Source of the DNA: 66-474 sp964489055
GTDB lineage: Bacteria; Pseudomonadota; Gammaproteobacteria; Xanthomonadales; Rhodanobacteraceae
DNA: 64,000 nt
Reading direction: 5' to 3'
Assembly (NCBI GenBank): GCA_964489055.1
Contig: CAZAXF010000002.1
Coordinates: 62,001-126,000 of the forward strand
In this document: piece by piece, positions 42,236 through 51,225 of the stretch
Layout of the letters: every line of letters starts with the position of its first letter
How positions within the stretch are numbered: position 1 is the stretch's first letter
The notes under the pieces: model-generated
What the model was told of the DNA's origin: nothing
What the model saw: only the letters and a program-made list of their open reading frames with translations
Databases searched by the model: none
Position numbers and translations under genes: made by a program

Positions 42236-43894
42236 TCACGGCAACCGATGTGCGCGCTGGTCGACGCCGTTCTGGTGCAGGACCAGCGCGTCGACCTTGC
42301 CGTCGGGGCCGCGCTTGAAGCTGAGCTGCGCATCGACCACGGTGTAGTAGAACTCGTCCCTGGCGCTGGCGTAGACGGGGAAGGCGGGCTGGTCGGCCAG
42401 TTGCGCCATCAACTGCGAGCCTTTCAGGGTGATGTCGAACACCGCGCCCGGCGCAAGCTGGTAGCGGCCCACGTACTGGTGCAGAGTCGCCTCGTCGAGC
42501 TGGACCGGATGATGTTGGTCGGCCTTTTCGGTCGCGGCCGCATCCATCCGCGGGGCGCGGGTGGCGTGTCCGTCCTGGTGCAGCACCAGCGATGTCACCT
42601 TGCCCTGCTTGTCACGGTGGAAGTCGATGCGGATGTCCGCCACGCGCGCGAAGAAGTGATCGGTGGCGCTGGCGTAGATCGGGAACGCGCCTTGCCCGGT
42701 TGCCCGCGCAACAAGTTGGTCATCCTTGCGGAAGACGTGCAGGATGAAATCCGGCGCCAACCGGTAGTCACCGACGTAGGCATCGAGCTGCTCCGTGGTC
42801 ATCGCGACCTGTTTCTCCGCGGGCGCCAGCGGCGCACCCGGCAGCAGCGTCGCGAAACCAAGATCGTCCACGGACCGCGCGATGTTGGTCAGGATCACGA
42901 CGCCGCGCTTGCCGTCGGCGGTGAGTCCGATGAAACTGGCGTAGCCGCCGGTCATGCCGTTGTGCCAGACGACGTCGCCGTCCCCGGTGTGACGGGTCAT
43001 CCATGCCAGTCCGATGCGCTCGTCGCCGCCGATTGCGCGTCGTGGTTTCTGCGCAAGCCGCATCGCCGACAGCAGTGGCCCGTGGCCACGTCCGAGGTTG
43101 GCTTCCAGGTACTTCAACATGTCGGCACCGGTGCTGTTGACCGCACTGGCACCGGCCAGCGCATCGAGATGCCAGGGTGGCGCCGGCTTGCCGGTGTCAT
43201 CGTGGCCCGTGGCCCAACGCGGTCCGGGTGTCGTGAACGTGGCGTTGCTCGAAGCCATGTCCAGTGGCTTGAAAATGCGCCCCTCCAGCAGCGCGGGATA
43301 GGACATGTCGGCGTGCCGCGCCAGCGCGTAGCCGAGCAGGCCGAAGCCGAGGTTGGAGTATTCGTACTTCGCGCCGGGGTCACGAGGGAGCTTGTAGCCG
43401 GCAAGGAATCCCTTGAGTTTCGCGGCGTCGTAGCCCGCATACGGATCCTGGATGTTCGCCGGTTTCAGGTTGGTAGGCAGCCGCGGCAGTCCCGAATCCT
43501 GCATCGCCAGTTCGCCCAGCGTGATCGACTTGCCATCCCGCGAGGGGATCGTGACGTCCGGAAGCAGCTTTGCGACAGGCGTGTCCAGCTTCACTTCACC
43601 CCGGTCCACGGCCTCGGCCAGCAGCGTCGCGGTGAAGGTCTTGGTGACCGAGCCGATCTGGTACACCGTGTCGGCGTCAGGCGCCTTGTCGTCGGCGAGC
43701 GTGCCGAACGTGTAGATGTGGCTTTGGTCGCCATCCACGACCGCCACCACCACCGAAGGGTACTCGCCGGCCGCGATGCGCTGGGTGATGGCCTTTTGCA
43801 CGCGCTCGGGCAGCAGCGGCGCCGTGGTCGGCGCGGCACAGGATGCGGTCAACGTGACGGCAAAAAGGGCAGTCAGGGGCAGCAAACGATGCAT
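42236..43894 (-). CDS. Beta-lactamase-fold serine hydrolase lipoprotein with tandem DUF3471-like domains
   Basis: Encodes 552 residues from ATG at 43894. A lipobox-like LTASC near residue 19 suggests a lipoprotein. The penicillin-binding/beta-lactamase class C motifs are SVTK (Ser82, Lys85), YSN (179-181) and HNG (311-313). Two homologous C-terminal domains follow (about 385-465 and 475-552), both with YVGxYxLAP and FPxYASAxDxFxxxVxDxxxxF. Such proteins are peptidases or esterases rather than true antibiotic resistance enzymes. The long minus-strand frame extends upstream but has no sensible start there. Confidence 0.88.
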   Translation of the reverse strand: MHRLLPLTALFAVTLTASCAAPTTAPLLPERVQKAITQRIAAGEYPSVVVAVVDGDQSHIYTFGTLADDKAPDADTVYQIGSVTKTFTATLLAEAVDRGEVKLDTPVAKLLPDVTIPSRDGKSITLGELAMQDSGLPRLPTNLKPANIQDPYAGYDAAKLKGFLAGYKLPRDPGAKYEYSNLGFGLLGYALARHADMSYPALLEGRIFKPLDMASSNATFTTPGPRWATGHDDTGKPAPPWHLDALAGASAVNSTGADMLKYLEANLGRGHGPLLSAMRLAQKPRRAIGGDERIGLAWMTRHTGDGDVVWHNGMTGGYASFIGLTADGKRGVVILTNIARSVDDLGFATLLPGAPLAPAEKQVAMTTEQLDAYVGDYRLAPDFILHVFRKDDQLVARATGQGAFPIYASATDHFFARVADIRIDFHRDKQGKVTSLVLHQDGHATRAPRMDAAATEKADQHHPVQLDEATLHQYVGRYQLAPGAVFDITLKGSQLMAQLADQPAFPVYASARDEFYYTVVDAQLSFKRGPDGKVDALVLHQNGVDQRAHRLP

Positions 43895-44120
43895 TTCACA
43901 TACTCCGTGAAGCGGTGGGGCAGGCTGAATCGCCAGCCGGCCAGAGTAGCGGAAAGGGCCGGGGTCATCAGCGCTCGCCGCCCGGCTGCGCGCGGGGGTG
44001 GTTACCATGGGCAGCGTTTGCCGTGGCGTCCGGCCGCGGGGCGGCGGACGTGATCCGCGGCCGCCGGTGCGGTCGCCATGCCCGCCGGGTGGGTGCCCGT
44101 TCCGTTCCCAGTGTTGGCAC

Positions 44121-45248
44121 ATGAACCAGTCGTCCCGTCCGCCCAAATCGCAACCGGTCCCCACGGATGATCCATCGGATGCGATGCATCTGCTCGAACC
44201 CGCGGCACTGGTGCGGGCGTTCCTGGCGCATCCGCCGCTGGATTTCCAGGCCTCGCGCATTTGCGGCGGCGTGCCCGCATTCACCGCGCGCTTCGACCTG
44301 CTCACCACGGCCGAGCCGGGCCTGAAGCGGTTCGTGGGCAGGCTGCCGTGGTTTCGGCACTGGCGGCGCGCGTTGCAGCCGTGGACCTGTTTCGTCGGCA
44401 CCACGGTGTCCGAGTATGCGGTGTTGCCGCGGGGACTGGCGCCCGGTGCGCTGGCGCAATGCCTCGTCGAGGACCACGTGCGGCGCCATGCCTTCACGAT
44501 CGTCAAGGATCTGCCGTGTGCTCCGGTGCTGGCCGGCCGGGAATTCGCCGCGCAGGCCGGTGCACTGATGGGCGCGCTGCAACGGCGTGGATTCGTGGCG
44601 GTGGAAGGGCAGGCGCTGGCCTACGTTTCGATCGACTTCGCCGGCATCGATGCGTACCTTGCGCGCCTGTCCAGTGCGCGCCGCCGGGACATCCGCCGCA
44701 AGCTGCGCACGCGCCGCCAGTTGCGGATCGAGCGGCTGGCGACGGGAGATGCGGCGTTTTCCGATACTGCCTTCCTGGAACGCATTTACCGCATGTACCG
44801 CAACGTGTACGAGCAAAGCGACATCCACTTCGACGTGCTGAGCCCGGAATTCTTCTCCACGGTGCTGCGCGATGGCGGCAATGGCGGCGTGATGTTCCTG
44901 TACCACCACGGCGACGCCTTGATAGGCTGGAACCTCTGTTTCGAGACGGGAAATGCGCTGGTGGACAAGTTCGTCGGCTTCGTCTACCCGGAGGCGCGCC
45001 GGATGAACCTGTACTTCGTGAGCTGGATCCGCAACCTGGAATACGCGCTCGAGCGCGGCCTGCAGACCTACATCGCGGGCTGGACCGACCCCGGCGTCAA
45101 GGCCCAACTGGGCGCCAGCTTCACCATGACGCAGCACGCGGTATATGCGCGCAACCCGTTGCTGCGGGCTGCGCTGCGACGCATGGCCGGGCGCTTCGCG
45201 CTCGACCACGACTGGGCGGAGGCAGGTGATGCGTCCGATCGTGCTTGA
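44121..45248 (+). CDS. GNAT/FemAB-like acyltransferase of unknown substrate
   Basis: Encodes 375 residues from ATG at 44121, without a clear ribosome binding site. The C-terminal two thirds look like an Acetyltransf_6 (BioF2-like, FemAB-related) domain: YVSIDFAGIDAYLARLSSARRRDIRRKLR, then IYRMYRNVYEQSDIHFDVLSPEFFS, GALIGWN-type strand and EYALERGLQTYIAG. Such proteins transfer acyl or aminoacyl groups. It overlaps the next gene by 20 bp and heads an accessory cluster with an arginase-fold protein, an aminotransferase and two SMR-type proteins. Confidence 0.7.
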   Translation: MNQSSRPPKSQPVPTDDPSDAMHLLEPAALVRAFLAHPPLDFQASRICGGVPAFTARFDLLTTAEPGLKRFVGRLPWFRHWRRALQPWTCFVGTTVSEYAVLPRGLAPGALAQCLVEDHVRRHAFTIVKDLPCAPVLAGREFAAQAGALMGALQRRGFVAVEGQALAYVSIDFAGIDAYLARLSSARRRDIRRKLRTRRQLRIERLATGDAAFSDTAFLERIYRMYRNVYEQSDIHFDVLSPEFFSTVLRDGGNGGVMFLYHHGDALIGWNLCFETGNALVDKFVGFVYPEARRMNLYFVSWIRNLEYALERGLQTYIAGWTDPGVKAQLGASFTMTQHAVYARNPLLRAALRRMAGRFALDHDWAEAGDASDRA

Positions 45249-46092
45249 TTTCGATGGTTCGGTCGGCCCGTTGCCGGACGAGATCCGGGTGCCGCTGGCG
45301 CACTGGCAGGAGAAGATCCGCTTCGGTTGTTCGCGACGCGACCTCGATCGCCTGGACGGCACGCTCGACGGGGTGCTGCGCGGGCAGCCCTGCGGACCGG
45401 TGTTCACGGGCAGCGGCGACTTCCACCACGTGAGCCAGCCGCTGATCCGGCGCGCGTGTGCTTTGCAGCGCTGCCGCGTCGTGGTCTTCGACAATCACCC
45501 GGACAACATGCGCTTCCCGTTCGGCATTCACTGCGGCTCCTGGGTCAGCCACGTCGCCGCGTTGCCCAACGTCGCGCGCGTGGACGTGGTCGGCATCACC
45601 TCGCCCGACGTGTCCGCGGCCTCGTTGTGGGAAAACCGGCTGCGGCCACTGTATTCCGGGCGCGTCACCTACTGGTGCATCCGCCCGCGCAATCGTCTGG
45701 CGCGGCATCTCGGGCTCGGCGCGGCGTTTCGCGAGTTCGGGTCGGCCGAGGCGTTGCTGGATGCGTTCGCGGCGACGATCGAGCGCGCGCCGTTGCCCGT
45801 CTACGTGTCCATCGACAAGGACGTGCTGGCGCCCGAAGTGGTACGCACCAACTGGGACCAGGGCGTATTGCGCGAGGCGCACCTGACGCGCACCCTGCAG
45901 GCCGTCGGCGACAACCGCATCGGCATGGACGTCACCGGCGAGGTATCGGCGCACGCCTACACCACGCGCTGGAAACGCTGGCTCAGTGCGCGTGACCAGC
46001 AGCCGGACGTGAGCGCAACGCAGGCCGAGGCGTGGCGACGCGACCAGCACCGGATCAACCTGAACCTGCTGGCGGCCCTGCCTCAGGCGTGA
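45229..46092 (+). CDS. Arginase/agmatinase-fold protein
   Basis: Encodes 287 residues from ATG at 45229 (GTG at 45226 possible), with GGAGG upstream, overlapping the previous gene. The binuclear manganese ligands of the arginase fold are present in recognisable form: SGDFHH (D64, H66), FDNHPDN (D88, H90, D92) and SIDKD (D196, D198). The family's usual SxDxDxxDP has Ala for the Asp before Pro, so substrate binding probably differs from arginase. It may hydrolyse a C-N bond in a cluster-specific metabolite. It is convergent with the aminotransferase, overlapping it by 10 bp. Confidence 0.75.
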   Translation: MRPIVLDFDGSVGPLPDEIRVPLAHWQEKIRFGCSRRDLDRLDGTLDGVLRGQPCGPVFTGSGDFHHVSQPLIRRACALQRCRVVVFDNHPDNMRFPFGIHCGSWVSHVAALPNVARVDVVGITSPDVSAASLWENRLRPLYSGRVTYWCIRPRNRLARHLGLGAAFREFGSAEALLDAFAATIERAPLPVYVSIDKDVLAPEVVRTNWDQGVLREAHLTRTLQAVGDNRIGMDVTGEVSAHAYTTRWKRWLSARDQQPDVSATQAEAWRRDQHRINLNLLAALPQA

Positions 46093-47315
46093 GACCCCAA
46101 CGCGGCGTCCATTCGTTCCAGCAGTTCCGCAAACGCCGCATCGTCCAGCCACGGGCTGTTGGAAACCGTCAGTGTCTGGGCGGCGAACGCGCGCGCGTTG
46201 GGAACGTCGGCGTCGGAATCCACGCATCCGTGCAGGTACGCGTAGTCCGGCAACGCGTGGACGAACAGGCGGCTGACGCCGAAGTGCGATGCGGCGAGTG
46301 AATCCAGCACCGCATCGCGCGCCGCCGGCGTTGCAAGGCGCAACAGGAAGAACGGCCAGGCGCCGGATGCGCCGTCCGGATCCTTGAGTACCTGCACGCC
46401 CGGAAGTTTTTCCAGCAGCGGAATGCGGCGCTGCGCCTGTGCGTGCAATTGTGCGGCGTGGGCCGGCCAGCGCGTGGCCGCGCGTTCGCCCACCCGCCGG
46501 CGCCAGCGGCTCACCCGATGCAGCGGAATGTCGGAGGAAAAGGCATCGCCCACCGCGGCGATCCAGTCGCCGTGCGCCAGTGCCCGGCGCCGCGGCAGCC
46601 CGTAGGCCAGCCGCAGGCCAGATGGCCGGTACAACGCGGTGTAGCCCAGCAACTCCACGATCCGGCGCAGCTCCCAACCCGGTCGGAACGGGATCGTGCG
46701 CGCGCCCGTTTCGCGCAGTTGCTCGCGCAGGACCGGGTCGCGCGCCACCAGCACGCCGCCCTCGTACAGCGTAATGCCCTTGCCGACGGCGAGGCTGAAA
46801 AAGCCGACGTCACCGGCAAGCCCGACCGGCGCATCGCCGATACGCGCGCCCCAGGCCTGCGCGGCGTCCTCGATCACCCACGCGCCGTGCGCGCGTGCGA
46901 CCTCGCACGCGTGTACCACGTCCGCGATCCGGCCGCCGAGGTGGGTCGGGATGATGGCCAGGGTGTTTCCGCTGCACGCCGCGGCCAGTTGTTCCGGATC
47001 GAAATCGAAGTGCCCGGCGCGGGTGCCGCAAACGCGCACCTTGAGGCCGCAGTGCACGATCGCCAGCGGCACCAGGGGACAGGTGTAGGCCGGCACGATC
47101 ACTTCGCGGCGGTCGCTCGATTCGCGCAGCGCCGTCAGCGCCACGACCAGGCACGCGGTCCCCGAGCATTCCAGTTGTGCCGAATCGATGCCCGCTGGCC
47201 GCAGTGGCGTGCACGCGCCCCACGGCCACCAGTCCGACCAGCGCGCCGGCAACCCGGCGGTGGGCGGGATCTCACCCCGGGGCTCAGGACTGGGCACGCT
47301 GTTCGCCAATCGCAA
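46083..47315 (-). CDS. DegT/DnrJ/EryC1-type PLP-dependent aminotransferase
   Basis: Encodes 410 residues from TTG at 47315 (a GTG at 47297 is possible). The pattern of the sugar-aminotransferase family is clear: VPAYTCP, IEDAAQAWGA (D150), and the PLP lysine K179 in FFSLAVGKGITLYEGG. Members move an amino group to a keto-sugar or similar compound. The start overlaps the 3' end of the small SMR-like gene by 32 bp, so the three minus-strand genes form an operon read from 48022 leftwards. Confidence 0.85.
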   Translation of the reverse strand: MRLANSVPSPEPRGEIPPTAGLPARWSDWWPWGACTPLRPAGIDSAQLECSGTACLVVALTALRESSDRREVIVPAYTCPLVPLAIVHCGLKVRVCGTRAGHFDFDPEQLAAACSGNTLAIIPTHLGGRIADVVHACEVARAHGAWVIEDAAQAWGARIGDAPVGLAGDVGFFSLAVGKGITLYEGGVLVARDPVLREQLRETGARTIPFRPGWELRRIVELLGYTALYRPSGLRLAYGLPRRRALAHGDWIAAVGDAFSSDIPLHRVSRWRRRVGERAATRWPAHAAQLHAQAQRRIPLLEKLPGVQVLKDPDGASGAWPFFLLRLATPAARDAVLDSLAASHFGVSRLFVHALPDYAYLHGCVDSDADVPNARAFAAQTLTVSNSPWLDDAAFAELLERMDAALGSHA

Positions 47316-47661
47316 GACAAACGATTCCCCCGACGATCGCTGCCGCGCCGAGCATCTGCACGATCGAGAGCCGCTCGCCGAACAACAGCGCCGAGAGGAT
47401 CAGCACGCTGACGATCTCGAGGTGCGAGGCCGCGAACGCCGGGCCGACCGGGGCGCGCGTGAGCAGCGTCATCCAGGTGAAGAACGAACCCACGTAGCCG
47501 AGGATGGCCCCGTAGATCCACGGCGCCGAGAACACGCGGAGCAGCCAGGGCCCGTCGAACGTCAGCGCGCCCGAATGCAGCCCCGCCCACTTGAAGCAAA
47601 GCTGCGAGAGGGTGTCGAAACCCATCAGCAGCGCGAATCCGGTGACGTAGAACCTGAGCAT
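47284..47661 (-). CDS. Small EmrE/SMR-like membrane protein (second of pair)
   Basis: Encodes 125 residues from ATG at 47661, with GGTAAGGAC just upstream and 4 bp from the stop of the preceding gene. Four membrane helices are visible, and the ASHLEIVSVLILSALLFGERLSIVQMLGAAAIVGGIV end is typical of EamA/SMR proteins. Paired with the upstream gene it resembles ArnE/ArnF-type heterodimeric flippases. Confidence 0.78.
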   Translation of the reverse strand: MLRFYVTGFALLMGFDTLSQLCFKWAGLHSGALTFDGPWLLRVFSAPWIYGAILGYVGSFFTWMTLLTRAPVGPAFAASHLEIVSVLILSALLFGERLSIVQMLGAAAIVGGIVCLAIGEQRAQS

Positions 47662-47665
47662 GTCC

Positions 47666-48022
47666 TTACCCGAGTCCGACAAGGACGATTCCGGCCGACA
47701 CCAGCACCATCCCGGCGATGCGCCAGCGGGTCAGCTTTTCTTGGAACACCAGGCGTCCGGCGAACATCAGCAACACCACATTGACGGTCCCCAGCAGAAT
47801 GCCCTCGGCCAGCGGCACCAGCGACAGGAATGCCAGCCACACCAGGAATTCCGCACCGAAGCAGACCACGCCCACCCACAGCCACGGCCGGCGCGCGAGA
47901 TCGAGCCAGTACGCGCGCGTTACCCGCCCATCGTCGGTGCGGGCCGCGGCCTTGAACGACAGATGCCCGACCAGGTCCAGCAGGGCGTTGAGGCCCCAGA
48001 AAATGGCAGCCAGTACCGGCAT
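47666..48022 (-). CDS. Small EmrE/SMR-like membrane protein (first of pair)
   Basis: Encodes 118 residues with GGGAGG before ATG at 48022. Four membrane helices are seen, with the LAEGILLGTVNVVLLMFAGRLVF and EKLTRWRIAGMVLVSAGIVLV pattern of the SMR/EamA group. The membrane Glu typical of drug pumps (as in EmrE Glu14) is not in the usual place, arguing against a simple multidrug pump. It heads the minus-strand operon with a second SMR protein and the aminotransferase. Confidence 0.78.
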   Translation of the reverse strand: MPVLAAIFWGLNALLDLVGHLSFKAAARTDDGRVTRAYWLDLARRPWLWVGVVCFGAEFLVWLAFLSLVPLAEGILLGTVNVVLLMFAGRLVFQEKLTRWRIAGMVLVSAGIVLVGLG

Positions 48023-48156
48023 TCAAGCCTCCCGGTCGTGCGTGAAGGACGTGCAGCCTGAAGCCGCCGCGCGTTGAATGCGCGTCCGGCCGAGAGCAAC
48101 GTGCCGGAATTATCGAACGCCAAGGCGCGCAGGCCAAGCACTGCTACCATCCGCGC

Positions 48157-49383
48157 ATGGAATGGGTCAGGCAATTGACAGCCCTGGTCCACGGTCTGGT
48201 GGACCTGGTGGCGCAGCACGCCGTCGCGCCGATGGTGTCGTTGCTGCATCTTGACGGGCTGGTCGGCGACCCGCACGAGGTGGCCGGTGCGCTGCTGATC
48301 GGCGCCACCCAGATCCTGATCATCCTGTGCGTGCTGCGGCCGCTGGAAGCGTGGTGGCCGGCCGAGCGCTGGGACAAGCGCAAGCTGACAACGGTCGATC
48401 GCCGCTACACGCTGCTGATGCTGCTGTTCCTCAACCCGCTGTTCGCCTACCTGGTGCTGATGCCGATCGCGGCGCTGCTGGGCGGTGGGCCGGACACGGC
48501 CAGCACCGGGCCCGAGGGACTGGTGGCGCTGCTGCCGGTGCTGCAGGAGCACCCGCTGCTGCGCTTCGGCGTGTACTACATCGCCTACGACTTCACCTAC
48601 TACTGGATGCACCGCGCCCAGCACTGGATGCCGTGGTGGTGGGCGCTGCACAGCATGCATCACAGCCAGCGCCAGATGAGCTGCTGGACCAACGACCGCG
48701 GCAGCTGGATCGACGGCGCGCTGCAATCGTTCATCCTGGCCGGCGTGGGGCTGGTGATCGGCGTGGATGCCGACGAGTTCGCGTTGCTGATGCTGGTCGG
48801 CGAGGTGATGCAGAGCCTTTCGCACACCAACATGCGCTTCGGGTTCGGCCGGGTGCTGGACAAGCTGCTGGTGGACCCGAAGTTCCACCGCCTGCACCAC
48901 ATGGTGGTCGATGCCGAACGGCCGCGCCTGCACGACTGCAACTACGGCCAGGTCTTCTCGGTCTGGGACCGCCTGTTCGGCACCGCCTTGTACGGCGAGC
49001 CGACCCGCGCCACCGGTGTCGCAGATCCGGTGGTCGATGCCGACAACGGCCGCGGCATGCTGCGCATGCAGTGGGGCGCCTTCAAGCGCTTCGCCGCGGC
49101 GGTGACCTGCCGCGCGGGCTGGATTCCGGGCGACGTGGCGTTTGCCGGCAGGCACATGCGTCCCGTGCGCGTGCACGACCCGCACGACGTGGAGGGATTT
49201 CTTGCCTCGCGGCCATCCGGATTCGCGCCGGTAACGCCGCGCGGGCCGGGGCATGCCGGTCAGCCGGTCGACGCGGGCATGACGAGCGCACCAACGCCCG
49301 CCGCGCCCGCGGACATGGCGGCGCGCGCGAACACGCCGACGCCAGGGACCGCCCAGGCGCGGGTGCGCGCAGGCGTCGATTGA
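48157..49383 (+). CDS. Sterol desaturase/fatty acid hydroxylase family membrane protein
   Basis: Encodes 408 residues. The three di-iron histidine motifs are YYWMHRAQHW (near residues 148-157), HSMHHS (near 165-170) and FHRLHH (near 246-251), set in a bundle of membrane helices. Members hydroxylate or desaturate lipids using oxygen. The last 60 residues are a low-complexity Pro/Ala/Arg tail. The substrate is unknown; in this order such enzymes act on fatty acids or hopanoid/carotenoid-like lipids. It ends 27 bp before rarA. Confidence 0.85.
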   Translation: MEWVRQLTALVHGLVDLVAQHAVAPMVSLLHLDGLVGDPHEVAGALLIGATQILIILCVLRPLEAWWPAERWDKRKLTTVDRRYTLLMLLFLNPLFAYLVLMPIAALLGGGPDTASTGPEGLVALLPVLQEHPLLRFGVYYIAYDFTYYWMHRAQHWMPWWWALHSMHHSQRQMSCWTNDRGSWIDGALQSFILAGVGLVIGVDADEFALLMLVGEVMQSLSHTNMRFGFGRVLDKLLVDPKFHRLHHMVVDAERPRLHDCNYGQVFSVWDRLFGTALYGEPTRATGVADPVVDADNGRGMLRMQWGAFKRFAAAVTCRAGWIPGDVAFAGRHMRPVRVHDPHDVEGFLASRPSGFAPVTPRGPGHAGQPVDAGMTSAPTPAAPADMAARANTPTPGTAQARVRAGVD

Positions 49384-49410
49384 GCAGGCGCACTGCGCCA
49401 GGATAGCCCG

Positions 49411-50748
49411 ATGCCGCGACAACCCACCCGCTCCGGAACGCCCGCGCTGTTCCCCGAATCCGACGCGCTGAAGCCGCTGGCCGAGCGCATGCGGCCGCGC
49501 ACGCTGGACGAGATCGTCGGTCAGCACCGCCTGCTGGGGCAGGGCAGTGCACTGCGGCGCGCGCTGGAGGCCGGCAGCGTGCATTCGATGGTGCTGTGGG
49601 GACCGCCCGGTTGCGGCAAGACCACGCTGGCGCTGCTGGTGGCGCAATACGCCGACGCGCACTTCCAGGCCATCTCGGCGGTGCTGTCCGGGCTCGCCGA
49701 CGTGCGCAAGGCGCTGGCCGAGGCCGAGGCGCTGTACGCGCAGGGCCGCCGCAGCGTGCTGTTCGTGGACGAGGTGCACCGCTTCAACAAGGCCCAGCAG
49801 GACGCCTTCCTGCCGCACATCGAGCGCGGCGTGATCGTGTTCGTGGGCGCGACCACCGAGAACCCGTCGTTCGAATTGAACTCGGCGCTGTTGTCGCGCT
49901 GCCGCGTGCACGTGATGGACGCGGTGGGCGCGGATGCCATCATCGTGGCGTTGAAACGCGCGCTGGCCGATGACGAGCGGGGCCTCGGCAAGGAAGGGCT
50001 TTCTGTCGATGACGATGCGCTCGCGCTGATGGCCGGCGCCGCCGACGGCGACGTGCGGCGCGCGCTGACGTTCCTGGAAATCGCCGCCGAACTCGCCCAC
50101 GACGGCCGCATCGACGCCGCCACGCTGGAGCAGGTGCTGGCCGACCGCACCCGCCGTTTCGACAAGGGCGGCGAGCAGTTCTACGACCAGATTTCAGCGT
50201 TGCACAAGTCGGTGCGCTCGTCCGACCCCGACGCCGCGCTGTACTGGCTGGTGCGGATGCTGGACGGCGGCTGTGCGCCGCAGTACCTCGCGCGGCGCCT
50301 GCTCAGGATGGCCATCGAGGACATCGGCCTGGCCGACCCGCGCGCGTGGCAACTGGCACTGCACGCATGGGATACCTACGAGCGGCTCGGTTCGCCCGAA
50401 GGCGAGCTGGGACTGGCCGAAGTCGCGCTGTACCTGGCCGTCGCACCCAAGAGCAACGCCGCCTACGTCGCCCACGGCGCCGCACGCAGTGCGGTGCGCG
50501 AATCCGGCACGCTGGAAGTGCCCATGCACCTTCGCAACGCGCCGACCAGACTGATGAAGGACCTTGGCTACGGCAAGGGCTACCAGTACGACCACGACAT
50601 CGAAGGCGGCGTCGCGCTCGACCAGCAATGCCTGCCCGACGCGCTCGCCGGCACCGAGTTCTACGCGCCGAGCGCCAACGGCATCGAGGCGAAGATCAGG
50701 GACAAGCTCGATGCCTTGCGCGCCGCGCGTGCCAAGGCGCAGCGCTAG
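49411..50748 (+). CDS. rarA: Replication-associated recombination protein RarA (MgsA)
   Basis: Encodes 445 residues. The AAA+ core has Walker A GPPGCGKTT, Walker B VLFVDEVHRFN and the sensor GATTENPSF. The tetramerisation domain follows from about residue 240. RarA acts at stalled replication forks with SSB and RecA. Gene order lolA-rarA-serS is conserved in gammaproteobacteria, but here both intervals carry extra DNA. Confidence 0.96.
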   Translation: MPRQPTRSGTPALFPESDALKPLAERMRPRTLDEIVGQHRLLGQGSALRRALEAGSVHSMVLWGPPGCGKTTLALLVAQYADAHFQAISAVLSGLADVRKALAEAEALYAQGRRSVLFVDEVHRFNKAQQDAFLPHIERGVIVFVGATTENPSFELNSALLSRCRVHVMDAVGADAIIVALKRALADDERGLGKEGLSVDDDALALMAGAADGDVRRALTFLEIAAELAHDGRIDAATLEQVLADRTRRFDKGGEQFYDQISALHKSVRSSDPDAALYWLVRMLDGGCAPQYLARRLLRMAIEDIGLADPRAWQLALHAWDTYERLGSPEGELGLAEVALYLAVAPKSNAAYVAHGAARSAVRESGTLEVPMHLRNAPTRLMKDLGYGKGYQYDHDIEGGVALDQQCLPDALAGTEFYAPSANGIEAKIRDKLDALRAARAKAQR

Positions 50749-51225
50749 CGGGCTGCCTCACGCAAAACCTTCACATCGTCATCCCGGAATCGTGAAGCGA
50801 TATCCGGGACCCAGTGCGTTTGCGGCCAGCATTCCCCGTTCGCGCCGAGCGTAGCTTGCGCGAGCAAGCGAAGTCGAAGCGCTTGCCCGCCAGCCCGTCG
50901 ACTTCGGCCCTCTTGGTCAGGCCTCCTTCCCAGCCGGTTGATGTTGGCGTGATACTCACCAGATTCGTCATTCCGGGGCTCCCGGAGGGAGAACCCGGAA
51001 TCCAGCCCTTCGCTCCAACTGTCTGAAACTGGATTCCGGGTTCCATCGCCGATCCAGCCGGCGATGGCCCCGGAATGACGGGGCAGACAGTGCATTGCAA
51101 CGCCAACGCGGCGCGGGAACGCTCCAGCTCACGTCCGGGATTCCATGCCCCGGGCGGACGGTCATGGCGCCGGGCGGGTTGCCGTGCCAGGCCGGCGGAC
51201 AACTCGTGCAACGATGTCCATCAAC
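50749..51225. other. Intergenic region with REP-like sequences between rarA and vapB
   Basis: About 480 bp without a gene before the vapBC operator. It holds a degenerate piece with GTCATCCCGGAATC (50779-50792) and ATCCGGGACCC, inverted CTTGCGCGAGCAAG-type stretches (about 50857-50870), and the complete palindromic element at 50967-51079, listed separately. Confidence 0.5.
50967..51079. repeat. Full copy of the GTCATTCCGGGG palindromic element
   Basis: Outer ends GTCATTCCGGGGC and GCCCCGGAATGAC are perfect 13-bp inverted repeats. Inner GAACCCGGAATCCAG and CTGGATTCCGGGTTC are 15-bp inverted repeats. Between these lie small hairpins CTCCC/GGGAG and CATCGCC/GGCGATG. The copy at 59608-59732 has the same plan with different, still paired, hairpin bases. 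A REP/MITE-like element, carrying no gene. Confidence 0.9.
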
